Shown here: positions 47,353 through 55,104 of the stretch, one piece after another
How the letters are laid out: every line of letters begins with the position of its first letter
Position numbering within the stretch: position 1 is the first letter of the stretch
From: Caballeronia fortuita
Lineage (GTDB): Bacteria; Pseudomonadota; Gammaproteobacteria; Burkholderiales; Burkholderiaceae
Direction of reading: 5' to 3'
DNA length: 64,000 nt
Assembly: GCF_001544835.2 (NCBI RefSeq)
Contig: NZ_FCNX02000001.1
Span: 858,616 to 922,615 of the forward strand
Program-made: the position numbers and the translations under genes
The notes under the pieces: generated by a model
The model's input: only the letters and a program-made list of their open reading frames with translations
What the model was told of the DNA's origin: nothing
Databases searched by the model: none

Positions 47353-47811
47353 TCACGCGCCGCGATGCTTCCGCTGGCAGTCGGCGCACAGTCCGCTCAG
47401 CTCGACGACCTGATGATGCACTTTGAAGCCATGCGCGGGCGGACTCGCCGACAGCGACGACGCAAGCTCGCGCCCCTGGATCTCGAGCGTGTCGCCGCAT
47501 TCGTCGCAGATGAGGAACTGGCTTTCGTGCGGCTTGCCCGCGTCGCAGCACGCGATAAACGCGTTCTTCGATTCGATGCGATGCACGAAGCCGTTCTCGA
47601 CGAGAAATTCGAGCGCGCGATACACGGTCGTCGGCGGCACGCGCGCGCCGCGCTGCGGCTCCATTTCGTCGATGAGGTCGTAGGCGCCGATCGGCTTGTG
47701 CGCCTTCAGCACGAGTTCGTACACCTGGCGGCGCAGCGGCGTCAGCGCGACGCCGCGCTCGATGGCGAGCGCTTCGGCGCGCGCCAGCATGGTTTCGACG
47801 GATGCGGTCAT
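47353..47811 (-). CDS. zur: Fur-family zinc-responsive repressor Zur
   Basis: A 152-residue metalloregulator. The winged helix includes LTPLRRQVYELVLKAHKPI and PPTTVYRALEFLVENGFVH. The C-terminal half has HESQFLICDECGDTLEI and a final GLCADCQRK, giving the two Cys-x2-Cys pairs of the structural zinc site. It is the first gene of the zur-znuA-znuC-znuB unit, so it likely represses its own operon. A palindrome upstream fits its binding site. Confidence 0.92.
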   Translation of the reverse strand: MTASVETMLARAEALAIERGVALTPLRRQVYELVLKAHKPIGAYDLIDEMEPQRGARVPPTTVYRALEFLVENGFVHRIESKNAFIACCDAGKPHESQFLICDECGDTLEIQGRELASSLSASPPAHGFKVHHQVVELSGLCADCQRKHRGA

Positions 47812-47894
47812 GTCATCTGGGCCGCGTCGGACGCGGCGCTTGCGAAAAGGGTTGATGCATGGGCGGGCGAGCCGCCCGTCAGGGGATTGTGGCG

Positions 47895-47911
47895 ATGATA
47901 TAACGTATCAT
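47895..47911. promoter_or_regulatory. Candidate Zur operator
   Basis: ATGATA-TAACG-TATCAT is a perfect inverted repeat with 6-base arms, in an otherwise GC-rich spacer 84 bases before the zur start. Its AT-rich core (GATATAACGTATC) resembles Zur boxes of the GTTATAnTATAAC type. Confidence 0.55.
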
Positions 47912-47958
47912 AGCCCGGCGTCATTTGTTTCTTTGCCGTTTCGCTCGAAAAGTGGCGC

Positions 47959-48477
47959 TCAGCGTCCCTCGGGCTCGGTGCGGACGAGAAGTACGGACAG
48001 TGAGAAGCCGGCGCTGTGAAAGTCCACGGAGCCGTCGGTCAGGTTGACGTAGTAGAACGTGCCGGGCATCGCGGTAGTCGAAGTCCAGAATTTCGCACCT
48101 TCGCCGAAGTCGGAAAGCGCAATATCTGGGAATGCCTTGATATCGATCTTCGGCCCGTTGCACGAGTTGACTCGAAGGGCGGCCAGTTCGGCTCCCGTTG
48201 GCAGGCGCCATCCAGGGCCTGTGCGTCGAGCCGCAAGCCGAGCGTCATCCTGGCTCAGACTTGTTGGCTGACCGGTGCATCGCAGCCGACGCGTGTCCCA
48301 CATCCGTCCGACGGCGCATCGTTTCCAGATCAGACCCGCCTTTCGATCAACTGCGAATTCGCCTTGTAATACGAGGCGGGTCTTGACATTCGATACACAC
48401 GCAGCCTTACTTGGCTGGCCAGAGAGCAAAGCCATGAGCAGTGCGAGAGCGCACGAGATTGATTGAGCGAGTTTCAT
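47959..48477 (-). CDS. DUF1566-type exported protein
   Basis: A 172-residue protein with signal peptide MKLAQSISCALALLMALLSG (cut near PSKAA). The rest fits DUF1566 (Lcl C-terminal type): RKAGLIWKRC, GWRLPTGAELAAL, AKFWTSTTAMPGTFYYVNL, then DGSVDFHSAGF and SVLLVRTE. The function of this fold is unknown; it occurs in surface and periplasmic proteins. The ATG overlaps the stop of the upstream gene (ATGA), so translation is coupled. It is the last gene of a compact cassette that I do not recognise. Confidence 0.75.
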   Translation of the reverse strand: MKLAQSISCALALLMALLSGQPSKAACVSNVKTRLVLQGEFAVDRKAGLIWKRCAVGRMWDTRRLRCTGQPTSLSQDDARLAARRTGPGWRLPTGAELAALRVNSCNGPKIDIKAFPDIALSDFGEGAKFWTSTTAMPGTFYYVNLTDGSVDFHSAGFSLSVLLVRTEPEGR

Positions 48478-48917
48478 TGAGGTGGCAAGCCGCGCTTGCC
48501 CGTTGATTGTGAGACGAGCCGTCCCATGCGTGCGTCGTGCATGATCGCGTTGATGAGCGGATCGTTCGTGATGCGGATACGACCGGTTTGAACGAGTCTC
48601 CCGCCTACGCGCGTCGCGCCGCGCACGAACTGGCATTTGTCGAAACAGGTCAGCGTTCCGCTGCTCGTGCCATCCTGATATCGCACGACCGGTTCATTGT
48701 GTTGATTCCTGCCCATATACTCGACGAGTACCAGATGCTCTGCGTCGACGTCGTCGCCGGGAATCTTCGCGTATTCGTAGGTATTGCCTTTCTTGCCGAC
48801 GTAGTAGTGATCCGGCATCGACGATGACAACGCGCCCTCGCCAAGGTACGCAAAAGCCACGTGCGGCGGCAGCAGCAAAGCGATCCCGAATGCGGCGGCG
48901 CAAAGAAGCGCGTACAT
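48474..48917 (-). CDS. Unrecognised exported protein (cassette gene 3)
   Basis: A 147-residue protein starting MYALLCAAAFGIALLLPPHV, a signal peptide cut near AFA before YLGEGALS. The mature part has DHYYVGKKGNTYEYAKIPG, VLVEYMGRNQHNEPVVRYQD and a Cys pair in LTCFDKCQFV that could form a disulfide. I do not recognise the family. An upstream in-frame ATG at 49010 would overlap the previous gene and bury the signal peptide, so 48917 is preferred. Base composition is less GC-rich than the flanking operons. Confidence 0.65.
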   Translation of the reverse strand: MYALLCAAAFGIALLLPPHVAFAYLGEGALSSSMPDHYYVGKKGNTYEYAKIPGDDVDAEHLVLVEYMGRNQHNEPVVRYQDGTSSGTLTCFDKCQFVRGATRVGGRLVQTGRIRITNDPLINAIMHDARMGRLVSQSTGKRGLPPQ

Positions 48918-48933
48918 GACTCGACGTATCGCG

Positions 48934-49323
48934 TCAAAGGTGAGCTTGTCGCCGACGTAGATCGCCCGAGAGACTCCTGGCCTCCAGATCGATACCTTCG
49001 GCGTGGGCAAACTCTTCCATGTTTCGCCACTTCACGACGCCGTTCGGCAATCCGTACGCGAGTTCGTCGTCTTTCGGCGCGTCATAGGTATCGGGCGCGC
49101 TCGCGAAGCGTTTCTTACGCCATGCGAGCGCGACGAGCAGCGGCTTTGCATGCGGCAACACTTTGAAGACGCGGATCCAAGCAGGTCTTTCGTCGAGCGG
49201 AGAGATGCCGAGGCTCTCGTCGCTATCGTCGGCCGATGCGCGCGCCCATCCGACTACGACGACTTTCACGGCTTTTCCGGCGTGATCGAGTTGTTCCTGC
49301 CGTTGAACCTGTTTCCCCAGCAA
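48934..49323 (-). CDS. Unrecognised ORF, probably the second half of a gene split by TAG
   Basis: A 129-codon open frame that continues in the same frame directly after the TAG at 49324-49326 of the preceding gene. Its only start there is TTG at 49323, with no ribosome site, and it lacks the signal peptide that the other three parts of the cassette have. The translation includes AVKVVVVGWARASADDSDES, FKVLPHAKPLLVALAWRKKR and LPNGVVKWRNMEEFAHAEGI. No family is recognised. It is best read as the C-terminal half of one 264-residue protein. Confidence 0.5.
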   Translation of the reverse strand: MLGKQVQRQEQLDHAGKAVKVVVVGWARASADDSDESLGISPLDERPAWIRVFKVLPHAKPLLVALAWRKKRFASAPDTYDAPKDDELAYGLPNGVVKWRNMEEFAHAEGIDLEARSLSGDLRRRQAHL

Positions 49324-49731
49324 CTAAAAACGGGAGACCGGAACATGCGATCCGGCCCGGAAGTATTCCGCGATGACCCAGTCTCCGCCCGTCGAGACGA
49401 TGGGAACATCGCGCCGGCGTTCATAGCCGTAGATTCCTGTGAGATGGGTGAGCAGCGTCTGCGGAACGCGAGCAGCCGGAAAAGAATAGCGCGCGGGCTT
49501 GAATTCGCCGGTTTCGGACTTGATCGAGTTGGCGACGCTCATATCGAGCTTAAGGACTCGGGGCGGCAAATTGATCGAGACGAGCTGTCCATTCGCGATC
49601 TTCGCGATGTACGGCGGATGCGATGATTCGATCGTTCTCGTCGCCGTGTTCGCAGAGGTGGCCGCTACCGACGTCAGGAAGAGTGCGGCCTTGAGCATCA
49701 GCACAACACGATGGCGTTTGATTCTTGTCAT
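49324..49731 (-). CDS. Unrecognised exported protein (cassette gene 1, possibly truncated by amber stop)
   Basis: A 135-residue protein starting MTRIKRHRVVLMLKAALFLT, a basic and hydrophobic signal peptide cut near TSANTA. The mature part has SHPPYIAKIANGQLVSINLP, GIYGYERRRDVPIV and STGGDWVIAEYFRAGSHVPV. It stops at TAG with the next 129 codons open in the same frame. I do not recognise a family. It is the first gene of the minus-strand cassette, divergent from the polyol operon. Confidence 0.6.
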   Translation of the reverse strand: MTRIKRHRVVLMLKAALFLTSVAATSANTATRTIESSHPPYIAKIANGQLVSINLPPRVLKLDMSVANSIKSETGEFKPARYSFPAARVPQTLLTHLTGIYGYERRRDVPIVSTGGDWVIAEYFRAGSHVPVSRF

Positions 49732-50096
49732 TCTTAGGTGTTAGGGAAAGCGAGATAGCCAGCGTTCGGAGACGCGTCGGTATGGTAGGGCCTTAGTAGT
49801 AATCGGGAATGCAAAATAGTGCCAAACGTTTATCGCCGATCGCGCATTGACATCGCGCTTTCCCCAGGTTTATCTCGAGCGAGCGGCTGTTATCACCTTC
49901 GCGGTACGCCACTTGCTCCTTCCACGCGCACCAACCGGGTTTTCCCGAGGTTTGCGCGTCGCAACATCGAAACCTTCATCGACGCCTTGACACGATCACA
50001 CACAAAGCCGATCATTCGATCAAACAGCGAGCAATTGTTCATTCGCGGAGCGTTCACTCACCGCGATGAAACGAGGCAAAAGAATCGGAGACATCG
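49732..50096. promoter_or_regulatory. Divergent region between the exported-protein cassette and the polyol operon
   Basis: A 365-base spacer, noticeably richer in A and T than its flanks. Near its right end are two related 14-base sites, listed separately. No gene was supported in it. The left part, with GGAATGCAAAATAGTGCC and similar AT-rich stretches, probably holds the cassette promoter. Confidence 0.45.
50009..50041 (+). promoter_or_regulatory. Tandem operator-like sites of the polyol operon
   Basis: CGATCATTCGATCA (50009-50022) and CGAGCAATTGTTCA (50028-50041) are separated by 5 bases, 55 bases before the dehydrogenase start. The first 14-mer recurs exactly, in opposite orientation, upstream of dalD (62011-62024), with a related second site at the same spacing. 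This suggests binding of a shared regulator, likely the SorC-type protein at 57215-58162. Confidence 0.6.
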
Positions 50097-50870
50097 GTGA
50101 GACTGAAAGACAAGGTCGCGATCATCACGGGCGCCGCGAGCGGCATCGGCGAGGCGGTCGCCCGGCGCTATCTGGAAGAAGGGGCGCAAGTCGTGGTCGT
50201 CGATGTGAAGAGCGAAGACGACATCGCCCAGCGCTTCGCGGACGTATCCGCGCACGCGCTCGCGCTCAAGGCCGACGTCACGCAGCGCGCAGACATCGAA
50301 CGCATCGTGACGCGCACCGTCGAGCGTTTCGGCGGTATCGACATTCTCTTCAATAACGCGGCGCTCTTCGACATGCGCCCGATCCTCGACGAATCCTGGG
50401 ACGTCTACGACCGTCTCTTCGCGATCAACGTCAAAGGCATGTTCTTCCTGATGCAGGCGGTCGCGCAGCGCATGGTCGAACAGGGGCGCGGCGGCAAGAT
50501 CATCAACATGTCATCGCAGGCCGGGCGGCGCGGCGAAGCGCTCGTGTCGCATTACTGCGCGACCAAGGCGGCGGTGATCAGCTATACGCAATCGGCGGCG
50601 CTCGCGCTCGCCAAAGAGCGCATCAACGTGAACGGCATCGCGCCAGGCGTCGTCGATACCCCGATGTGGAAGGAAGTCGATGCGCTCTTCGCGCGCTATG
50701 AAAACCGTCCGCTCGGCGAGAAGAAGCGGCTCGTCGGCGAAGAAGTGCCGCTCGGGCGCATGGGCGTGCCCGCCGATCTGACGGGCGCGGCGCTCTTTCT
50801 GGCGTCATCGGATTCGGACTACATCACCGCGCAGACGATCAACGTCGACGGCGGCAATTGGATGAGCTGA
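50097..50870 (+). CDS. SDR-family polyol dehydrogenase (L-iditol/sorbitol 2-dehydrogenase type)
   Basis: A 257-residue NAD(P)-dependent classical short-chain dehydrogenase. The cofactor motif is TGAASGIGEAVA, the Asn-Ala motif is NNAALFD, and the catalytic Tyr-x3-Lys is SHYCATKAAV, with Ser in MSSQAGRRG. Its likeness to SmoS/PolS sorbitol dehydrogenases (LKDKVAIITGAASGIG, NVDGGNWMS ending) fits the polyol importer that follows. The start is GTG (50097). The gene opens the operon after two operator-like sites. Confidence 0.88.
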   Translation: MRLKDKVAIITGAASGIGEAVARRYLEEGAQVVVVDVKSEDDIAQRFADVSAHALALKADVTQRADIERIVTRTVERFGGIDILFNNAALFDMRPILDESWDVYDRLFAINVKGMFFLMQAVAQRMVEQGRGGKIINMSSQAGRRGEALVSHYCATKAAVISYTQSAALALAKERINVNGIAPGVVDTPMWKEVDALFARYENRPLGEKKRLVGEEVPLGRMGVPADLTGAALFLASSDSDYITAQTINVDGGNWMS

Positions 50871-51119
50871 CGCAACGCGCGCGTGCCCGGCATCCCGACA
50901 TGCGCGGCTTGAAGCGCGGGAAGCACCGTCTATAGTGAAACGGCGTCGCGGCGAATGCGCTCGACGTGCGAAGTGCGAAGTGCGGCAAGGCAAGACCCCG
51001 GCAACCACGCGATTCCACGATCGCGCACCTTCAAAAGCAGGCAGGCATACACGGCGTTTCGAGGTCATGCAGCGCGATCATCGGCGGCGCCCGTGCCAAC
51101 AAAAAGGAGACGAACTCTT

Positions 51120-52484
51120 ATGAAACGCACTCAACGCATCGTTCGAGCACAACCGCGCGCACGCCGCGCTCCGTTCGTCGCGGGCGCGCTGTCTGCCGCG
51201 CTGGCCGCGGCGGCGCTCGTGCCGTTGTCGGCGCATGCGGCGACCATCACCATCGCGACGCTCAACAATCCGGACATCATCGAGCTGAAGAAGCTCTCGC
51301 CCGCGTTCGAAAAAGCCAATCCCGACATCAAGCTGAACTGGGTGATTCTCGAAGAGAACGTGCTGCGCCAGCGCGCCACGACCGACATCACGACCAATAG
51401 CGGCCAGTTCGACGTGGTGACCATCGGCACCTACGAGGCACCGCAGTGGGGCAAGCGCGGCTGGCTTTCGCCGATGACCAACCTGCCCGCCAGCTACGAT
51501 CTCGACGATGTCGTGAAGACCGCGCGCGACGGCCTCTCGTCGGGCGGCGTGCTGTATGCGCTGCCGTTCTACGTCGAAAGCTCGATGACGTATTACCGCA
51601 AGGACCTGTTCCAGGCGGCCGGCCTCAAGATGCCCGACCAGCCGACCTACGACCAGATCAAGCAGTTCGCCGACAAGCTCACCGACAAGTCCAAAGGCCA
51701 GTACGGCATCTGCCTGCGCGGCAAGGCAGGCTGGGGCGAGAACATGGCGTACGTGTCGACGGTCGTGAATACGTTCGGCGGCGAATGGTTCAACGAGAAG
51801 TGGCAGGCGCAGCTCGACACGCCCGAGTGGAAAAAAGCAGTCGGCTTCTACGCCGATCTGCTGAAGAACGACGGCCCGCCGGGAGCCAGCTCGAACGGCT
51901 TCAACGAGAACCTCACGCTGATGTCGTCGGGCAAGTGCGCGATGTGGATCGACGCGACGGTCGCCGCCGGCATGCTCTACAACAAGGCGCAATCGCAGGT
52001 GTCGGACAAGATCGGCTTCGCGGCCGCGCCCGTCGCGGTCACGCCGAAGGGCTCGCACTGGCTGTGGTCGTGGTCGCTCGCGATTCCGAAGACGTCAAAG
52101 CAGCAGGACGCCGCGAAGAAGTTCGCCGCGTGGGCGACGTCGAAGGAATACATCGAGATGGTCGGCAAGGACGAAGGCTGGGCCTCCGTGCCGCCGGGCA
52201 CGCGCAAGTCGACGTATGCGCGTCCGGAGTACAAGCAGGCCGCGCCGTTCGGCGACTTCGTGCTGAAGGCGATCGAATCCGCCGATCCGAACGACGCGAC
52301 GCTGCACAAGGTGCCCTATAGCGGCATCCAGTTCGTCGGCATTCCGGAGTTCCAGTCGTTCGGCACGGTGGTCGGCCAGTCAATCGCGGGCGTCGTCGCG
52401 GGTCAGACGAGCGTCGATCAGGCGTTGAAGGCCGCGAACGCGGCGGCGGATCGCGCCGTGAAGCAGGCGGGCTACCAGAAGTAA
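51120..52484 (+). CDS. Polyol ABC transporter substrate-binding protein
   Basis: A 454-residue periplasmic binding protein with a long basic N-terminus and signal peptide ending PLSAHAATITIA. Cluster-type sugar-binding features: ELKKLSPAFEKANPDIKLNW, YEAPQWGKRGWLSPMTNLPA and LPFYVESSMTYYRKDLF. It resembles SmoE/MtlE mannitol and sorbitol binding proteins. The AAGGAG ribosome site at about 51106-51111 supports the start. A hairpin follows before the permease genes, as is common after binding-protein genes that need high expression. Confidence 0.92.
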   Translation: MKRTQRIVRAQPRARRAPFVAGALSAALAAAALVPLSAHAATITIATLNNPDIIELKKLSPAFEKANPDIKLNWVILEENVLRQRATTDITTNSGQFDVVTIGTYEAPQWGKRGWLSPMTNLPASYDLDDVVKTARDGLSSGGVLYALPFYVESSMTYYRKDLFQAAGLKMPDQPTYDQIKQFADKLTDKSKGQYGICLRGKAGWGENMAYVSTVVNTFGGEWFNEKWQAQLDTPEWKKAVGFYADLLKNDGPPGASSNGFNENLTLMSSGKCAMWIDATVAAGMLYNKAQSQVSDKIGFAAAPVAVTPKGSHWLWSWSLAIPKTSKQQDAAKKFAAWATSKEYIEMVGKDEGWASVPPGTRKSTYARPEYKQAAPFGDFVLKAIESADPNDATLHKVPYSGIQFVGIPEFQSFGTVVGQSIAGVVAGQTSVDQALKAANAAADRAVKQAGYQK

Positions 52485-52497
52485 GGTCCGTTGTAAC

Positions 52498-52521
52498 GGG
52501 CCGCGTCGCGTGACGCGGCCC
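52498..52521 (+). other. Hairpin after the binding-protein gene
   Basis: GGGCCGCGTC (52498-52507) and GACGCGGCCC (52512-52521) form a perfect 10-base stem with a GCGT loop, 13 bases past the binding-protein stop and without a T run. It may protect the upstream transcript or weaken read-through, giving more binding protein than permease. Confidence 0.5.
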
Positions 52522-52547
52522 GCGAAGCATCATCGAGAGGTGACACG

Positions 52548-53486
52548 ATGAGTCAACTGAATCCCCCCATCACCGATCATCATCTGGAGGAGTCCGCCGC
52601 CGAACGCGACAAGCGGCGCGCGAAGTCGGTGCGATGGCTGATCTCGCCATCGACCGGACTGCTCTTCCTGTGGATGGCCATTCCGCTCGCGATGACGATC
52701 TGGTTCTCGTTCTCGCGCTACAACCTGCTCAATCCCGATGTCAAAGGCTTCGCGGGTTTCGACAACTTCGAGTTCCTCGTCACCGATCCCGCGTTCGGGC
52801 CGTCGATCGGTCATACGCTGACGCTGATCCTGTCGGTGCTCGTCATCACGGTCGTCGGCGGCGTGCTGCTCGCTGTGCTGTTCGATCGCAAGTTTTTCGG
52901 TCAGGGCATCGCGCGGCTGCTCGTGATCGCGCCGTTCTTCGTGATGCCCACGGTCTCCGCGCTCATCTGGAAGAACATGATCCTGCATCCGGTGTACGGG
53001 CTGATCGCGGGGCTCATGCGCTCGATGGGCATGCAGCCGATCGACTGGTTCGCCGACTATCCGCTCTTCGCGGTGATCGTGATCGTCGCGTGGCAATGGC
53101 TGCCGTTCGCGTTCCTGATTCTCTTCACGGCGATCCAATCGCTCGACCAGGAGCAGAAGGAAGCGGCGCGCATCGACGGCGCGGGTCCGTTCGCGATGTT
53201 CTTCTTCATCACGCTGCCGCATCTGAGGCGCGCGGTCGCGGTCGTCGTGATGATGGAAACCATCTTCCTGCTGTCGATCTTCGCGGAAATCTACACGACG
53301 ACGGGCGGCGGCCCCGGCACCGCGACGACCAACCTGTCTTACCTGATCTATGCGCTCGGTCTTCAGCAGTTCGACGTCGGCCTCGCATCGGCGGGCGGCA
53401 TCCTCGCGGTGATTCTCGCCAACATCGTCGCGTTCTTCCTCGTGAGAATGCTCGCGAAGAACCTCAAAGGGGAGTACGAGTCATGA
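52548..53486 (+). CDS. Polyol ABC transporter permease 1 (SmoF/MtlF type)
   Basis: A 312-residue inner-membrane protein with about six membrane segments. The MalF-type coupling loop QKEAARIDGAGPFAMFFFITLP (EAA motif) is present near residues 205-225. It starts MSQLNPPITDHHLEES, with GAGAGG upstream. Its stop overlaps the second permease gene by 4 bases. It forms half of the pore of the polyol importer. Confidence 0.93.
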   Translation: MSQLNPPITDHHLEESAAERDKRRAKSVRWLISPSTGLLFLWMAIPLAMTIWFSFSRYNLLNPDVKGFAGFDNFEFLVTDPAFGPSIGHTLTLILSVLVITVVGGVLLAVLFDRKFFGQGIARLLVIAPFFVMPTVSALIWKNMILHPVYGLIAGLMRSMGMQPIDWFADYPLFAVIVIVAWQWLPFAFLILFTAIQSLDQEQKEAARIDGAGPFAMFFFITLPHLRRAVAVVVMMETIFLLSIFAEIYTTTGGGPGTATTNLSYLIYALGLQQFDVGLASAGGILAVILANIVAFFLVRMLAKNLKGEYES

Positions 53487-54334
53487 GCACGCAATCGGTC
53501 AATGTCCCGCCGCGGACCACCGCGCTCGGCCATGCGAAGAACATCGTGCCCGGCATCGTCGCGTGGATCGTTTCGATCCTGCTGTTCTTCCCGATCTTCT
53601 GGATGACGATCACCGCGTTCAAGACCGAGCAGCAGGCGTATTCGTCGTCGCTCTTCTTCACGCCGACGCTCGACAGCTTCCGCGAAGTATTCGCGCGCAG
53701 CAATTACTTCGGCTTTGCGTGGAATTCGGTGCTGATCTCGGTCGGCGTCACGGTGCTCTGCCTGATTCTCGCCGTGCCGTGCGCCTACGCGATGGCCTTC
53801 TTCCCGACGAAGAAAACGCAATCCGTGCTGCTGTGGATGCTGTCGACGAAGATGATGCCGTCGGTCGGCGTGCTCGTGCCGATCTATCTCTTGTGGAAGA
53901 ACACGGGCCTGCTCGATACCGTGTCCGGGCTCGTCATCGTCTACACGCTGATCAATCTGCCGATCGCGGTGTGGATGGCCTACACGTACTTCAACGAAGT
54001 GCCGAAGGACATTCTGGAAGCGGGCCGCATCGACGGCGCGACGACGTGGCAGGAAATCGTCTATCTGCTCATGCCGATGGCGCTGCCGGGTCTCGCATCG
54101 ACGGGTCTTCTGCTCATCATCCTGTCGTGGAACGAGGCCTTCTGGAGCATCAACCTGTCGAGCTCGAACGCGGCGCCGCTCACGGTCTTCATCGCGTCGT
54201 ATTCGAGTCCGGAAGGCTTGTTCTGGGCGAAGCTCTCGGCGGCTTCGCTGCTCGCGGTCGCGCCGATTCTGATCGTCGGCTGGGTCTCGCAGAAGCAACT
54301 GGTCCGCGGCCTGACGTTCGGCGCGGTGAAGTGA
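53483..54334 (+). CDS. Polyol ABC transporter permease 2 (SmoG/MtlG type)
   Basis: A 283-residue MalG-type inner-membrane permease with about six membrane segments. The EAA loop is PKDILEAGRIDGATTWQEIV. LNP-like features include VPCAYAMAFFPTKKTQ and LWMLSTKMMPSVGVLVP, well conserved in the mannitol and sorbitol group. The ATGA overlap with permease 1 ensures matched synthesis. It is the partner half of the pore. Confidence 0.93.
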   Translation: MSTQSVNVPPRTTALGHAKNIVPGIVAWIVSILLFFPIFWMTITAFKTEQQAYSSSLFFTPTLDSFREVFARSNYFGFAWNSVLISVGVTVLCLILAVPCAYAMAFFPTKKTQSVLLWMLSTKMMPSVGVLVPIYLLWKNTGLLDTVSGLVIVYTLINLPIAVWMAYTYFNEVPKDILEAGRIDGATTWQEIVYLLMPMALPGLASTGLLLIILSWNEAFWSINLSSSNAAPLTVFIASYSSPEGLFWAKLSAASLLAVAPILIVGWVSQKQLVRGLTFGAVK

Positions 54335-54344
54335 GGGCGCGCTC

Positions 54345-55058
54345 GTGAATCTGACTCCATCCCGAGAGGCCGATCTGGAAGATCGTCTGCTGATCTGCGA
54401 TTGCGACGGCGTGCTGATCGACAGCGAAACGGTGGCGGCGCGCATGCTCGTCACCGAATTGCAGGCGCTGTGGCCGGGCGTCGATGTCGAGCCGGTCGTG
54501 ATGCCGCTGCTCGGCCTGCGCATCGAGGCCGTGCTCGCGAGCGCCGCCGATACGGTCAACCGCACGCTCACGCACGATCAGGTCGTCGCGATCCGGCGCG
54601 CGGTCGAAGCGGCGGCGATAGAGGCGCCGACCGTGCCGGGCATCGCGGAGGCGCTCGCGGCCGTGCCATTTACGAAGGCGTGCGCGAGCAACAGCTTTTC
54701 GACTTACGTCGATGCCGTGCTGCAGCGCACGGGCCTCTTGCGCTTCTTTGGCGAGCGGCGTTTCTGCGCGGATATGGTCGCCAATCCGAAGCCCGCGCCC
54801 GACGTGTATCTGGCGGCGGCGCGGGCGATGCGTATCGATCCGCTGCGCTGCCTCGTCGTCGAGGATAGCGTGACCGGCGTGACGGCGGCGCGCGCGGCGG
54901 GCATGCCGGTGCTGGGTTTCATCGGCGGCGGACATGCGAGCGAAGGACAGATCGGCGCGCTGGAAAAAGCGGGCGCGCAGGCGGTTTTCGACGACATGGC
55001 GCGGCTGCCCGCGCTCGTCGAGCAATGGCTGCAGAACGCGACGTTCGAAATCAGATAG
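54345..55058 (+). CDS. HAD-superfamily phosphatase (beta-phosphoglucomutase-like)
   Basis: A 237-residue HAD-IA hydrolase. Motif I LLICDCDGVLIDSE carries both catalytic aspartates. Motif II is KACASNSFSTY and motifs III/IV are NPKPAPDVYL and CLVVEDSVTGV. The start is GTG (54345). It sits between the second permease and ATPase genes, so it is part of the polyol operon, perhaps removing phosphate from a sugar phosphate that would otherwise build up. The exact substrate is unknown. Confidence 0.88.
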   Translation: MNLTPSREADLEDRLLICDCDGVLIDSETVAARMLVTELQALWPGVDVEPVVMPLLGLRIEAVLASAADTVNRTLTHDQVVAIRRAVEAAAIEAPTVPGIAEALAAVPFTKACASNSFSTYVDAVLQRTGLLRFFGERRFCADMVANPKPAPDVYLAAARAMRIDPLRCLVVEDSVTGVTAARAAGMPVLGFIGGGHASEGQIGALEKAGAQAVFDDMARLPALVEQWLQNATFEIR

Positions 55059-55104
55059 CGAAGGCGTTGATCGCATCGCGAATGAAGACTGGGAGACACA
55101 CACC

